A DNA stretch of 14,154 bases, taken from assembly GCA_003554115.1 (NCBI GenBank), contig PWFE01000101.1, forward strand, positions 1-14,154, given 5' to 3'. Each line of letters begins with the position of its first letter. Within the stretch, counting starts at the first letter, position 1. This document shows positions 13,635 through 14,154 of this stretch, one piece after another. This stretch comes from Haloferacaceae archaeon (GTDB lineage: Archaea > Halobacteriota > Halobacteria > Halobacteriales > Haloferacaceae). The position numbers and the translations under genes are program-made. The notes under the pieces were generated by a model. The model was given only the letters and a program-made list of their open reading frames with translations, had not been told where the DNA came from and searched no databases.

Positions 13635-14154
13635 ATGAGCCACTCCGAATCAACGAACGATGCGACCGACGCCGAATCGAAGTACGAGCGACTGCTCGGG
13701 CTCGTCGAATCGACCGAGTCGCTGTTGATCGTCTGTCACAACAATCCTGACCCCGACACGATCGGAAGCGCGGTCGGTATCGAACACATCTCGGAGTTCG
13801 CTGCGGTGCCCCGGACCGAGATTACGTACGGCGGGCAGATCTCCCACCAGCAGAACCGCGCTATGATAAACACGCTCGATATCGAACTCACACCCTTCGA
13901 GGACATCTCACTCGACGCGTTTGAGCGGATCGCGTTCGTCGATCACAGCGTCCCGGGGCGGAACAATCCGGCCCCGTCGGATACGCCCCCGGATATCGTT
14001 CTCGACCACCACTCCGGAGACGAACCTGCTGCAGAGTTCGTCGACCATCGTCCGGACGTCGGTGCGACTGCGACGCTCGTAACGGAGTACATCAGGGAGT
14101 TGCCGACCGAACTGACCGACCGGCTTGCGACAATCTTGCTGTTTGCTATCCACC
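13635..14154 (+). CDS. DHH-family phosphoesterase, N-terminal part (runs off window)
   Basis: 173 residues are visible and the frame continues past the right edge. Catalytic motifs of the DHH superfamily are present: HNNPDPD (35-41, motif I), VDHS (102-105, motif II) and LDHHSGD (123-129, the DHH motif itself), with GATATLVTEYI (143-153) after it. These residues bind two metal ions. The superfamily includes nanoRNases, RecJ-like nucleases and c-di-AMP or c-di-GMP phosphodiesterases. Archaeal members can also carry a TrkA_N domain, but the C-terminal part is not visible. It starts 36 bp after the preceding gene with no obvious TATA box between, so it may belong to the trk operon. Confidence 0.88.
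   Translation, partial: MSHSESTNDATDAESKYERLLGLVESTESLLIVCHNNPDPDTIGSAVGIEHISEFAAVPRTEITYGGQISHQQNRAMINTLDIELTPFEDISLDAFERIAFVDHSVPGRNNPAPSDTPPDIVLDHHSGDEPAAEFVDHRPDVGATATLVTEYIRELPTELTDRLATILLFAIH

Overview
The window is from a haloarchaeon (class Halobacteria). The proteins are acidic and the coding DNA is GC-rich. Several families present are haloarchaeal signatures (HalOD1 output domain, TrmB-type regulators, a DUF7344-like winged helix), and promoters carry archaeal AT-rich TATA-like boxes. No rRNA, tRNA, CRISPR array or intact transposase was seen.

Layout. (1) 1-288: the C-terminal end of a zinc-ribbon membrane-anchored protein, possibly a restriction-endonuclease-like protein. (2) 352-3535: a regulatory patch with two HalOD1-domain proteins, two paralogous TrmB-family regulators and one DUF7344-like winged-helix protein. 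The spacer between the TrmB genes is rich in palindromes. (3) 3600-7439: a run of six minus-strand accessory genes encoding small haloarchaea-specific proteins, two with zinc ribbons, plus an HNH endonuclease gene with homing-endonuclease-associated repeats that is broken by a frameshift. Every gene, or tight gene pair, in this run is preceded on the coding strand by a T-tract followed by a GC-rich hairpin with a 6-7 nt GA..GG-type loop. There are five copies and I do not recognise the element. (4) 7440-7759: a non-coding spacer with a perfect hairpin. (5) 7760-14154: a transport and stress block. It holds a minus-strand APC permease fused to two UspA domains, then a divergent promoter region, then a plus-strand operon uspA-trkA-trkH, a small hypothetical gene, and a DHH phosphoesterase cut by the window end.

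How they may work together. The right-hand block reads as a potassium-uptake operon: TrkH pore, TrkA RCK gating subunit and an UspA partner, with overlapping or closely spaced genes. The DHH phosphoesterase downstream belongs to a superfamily that includes c-di-AMP phosphodiesterases, so a nucleotide link to K+ uptake is possible but unproven. The left-hand regulators probably act on themselves or on unlinked genes. The palindromes in the TrmB spacer (TCCCGGGA copies, ACTTCCGGAAGT) are candidate operators.

The strongest candidate for something undescribed is the five-copy hairpin series at 4192-7490. It could be a family of RNA leaders or processing sites, or it could mark the boundaries of exchangeable gene cassettes. 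The HNH gene, which looks more AT-rich than its neighbours, sits between two direct copies and seems to have its own promoter.
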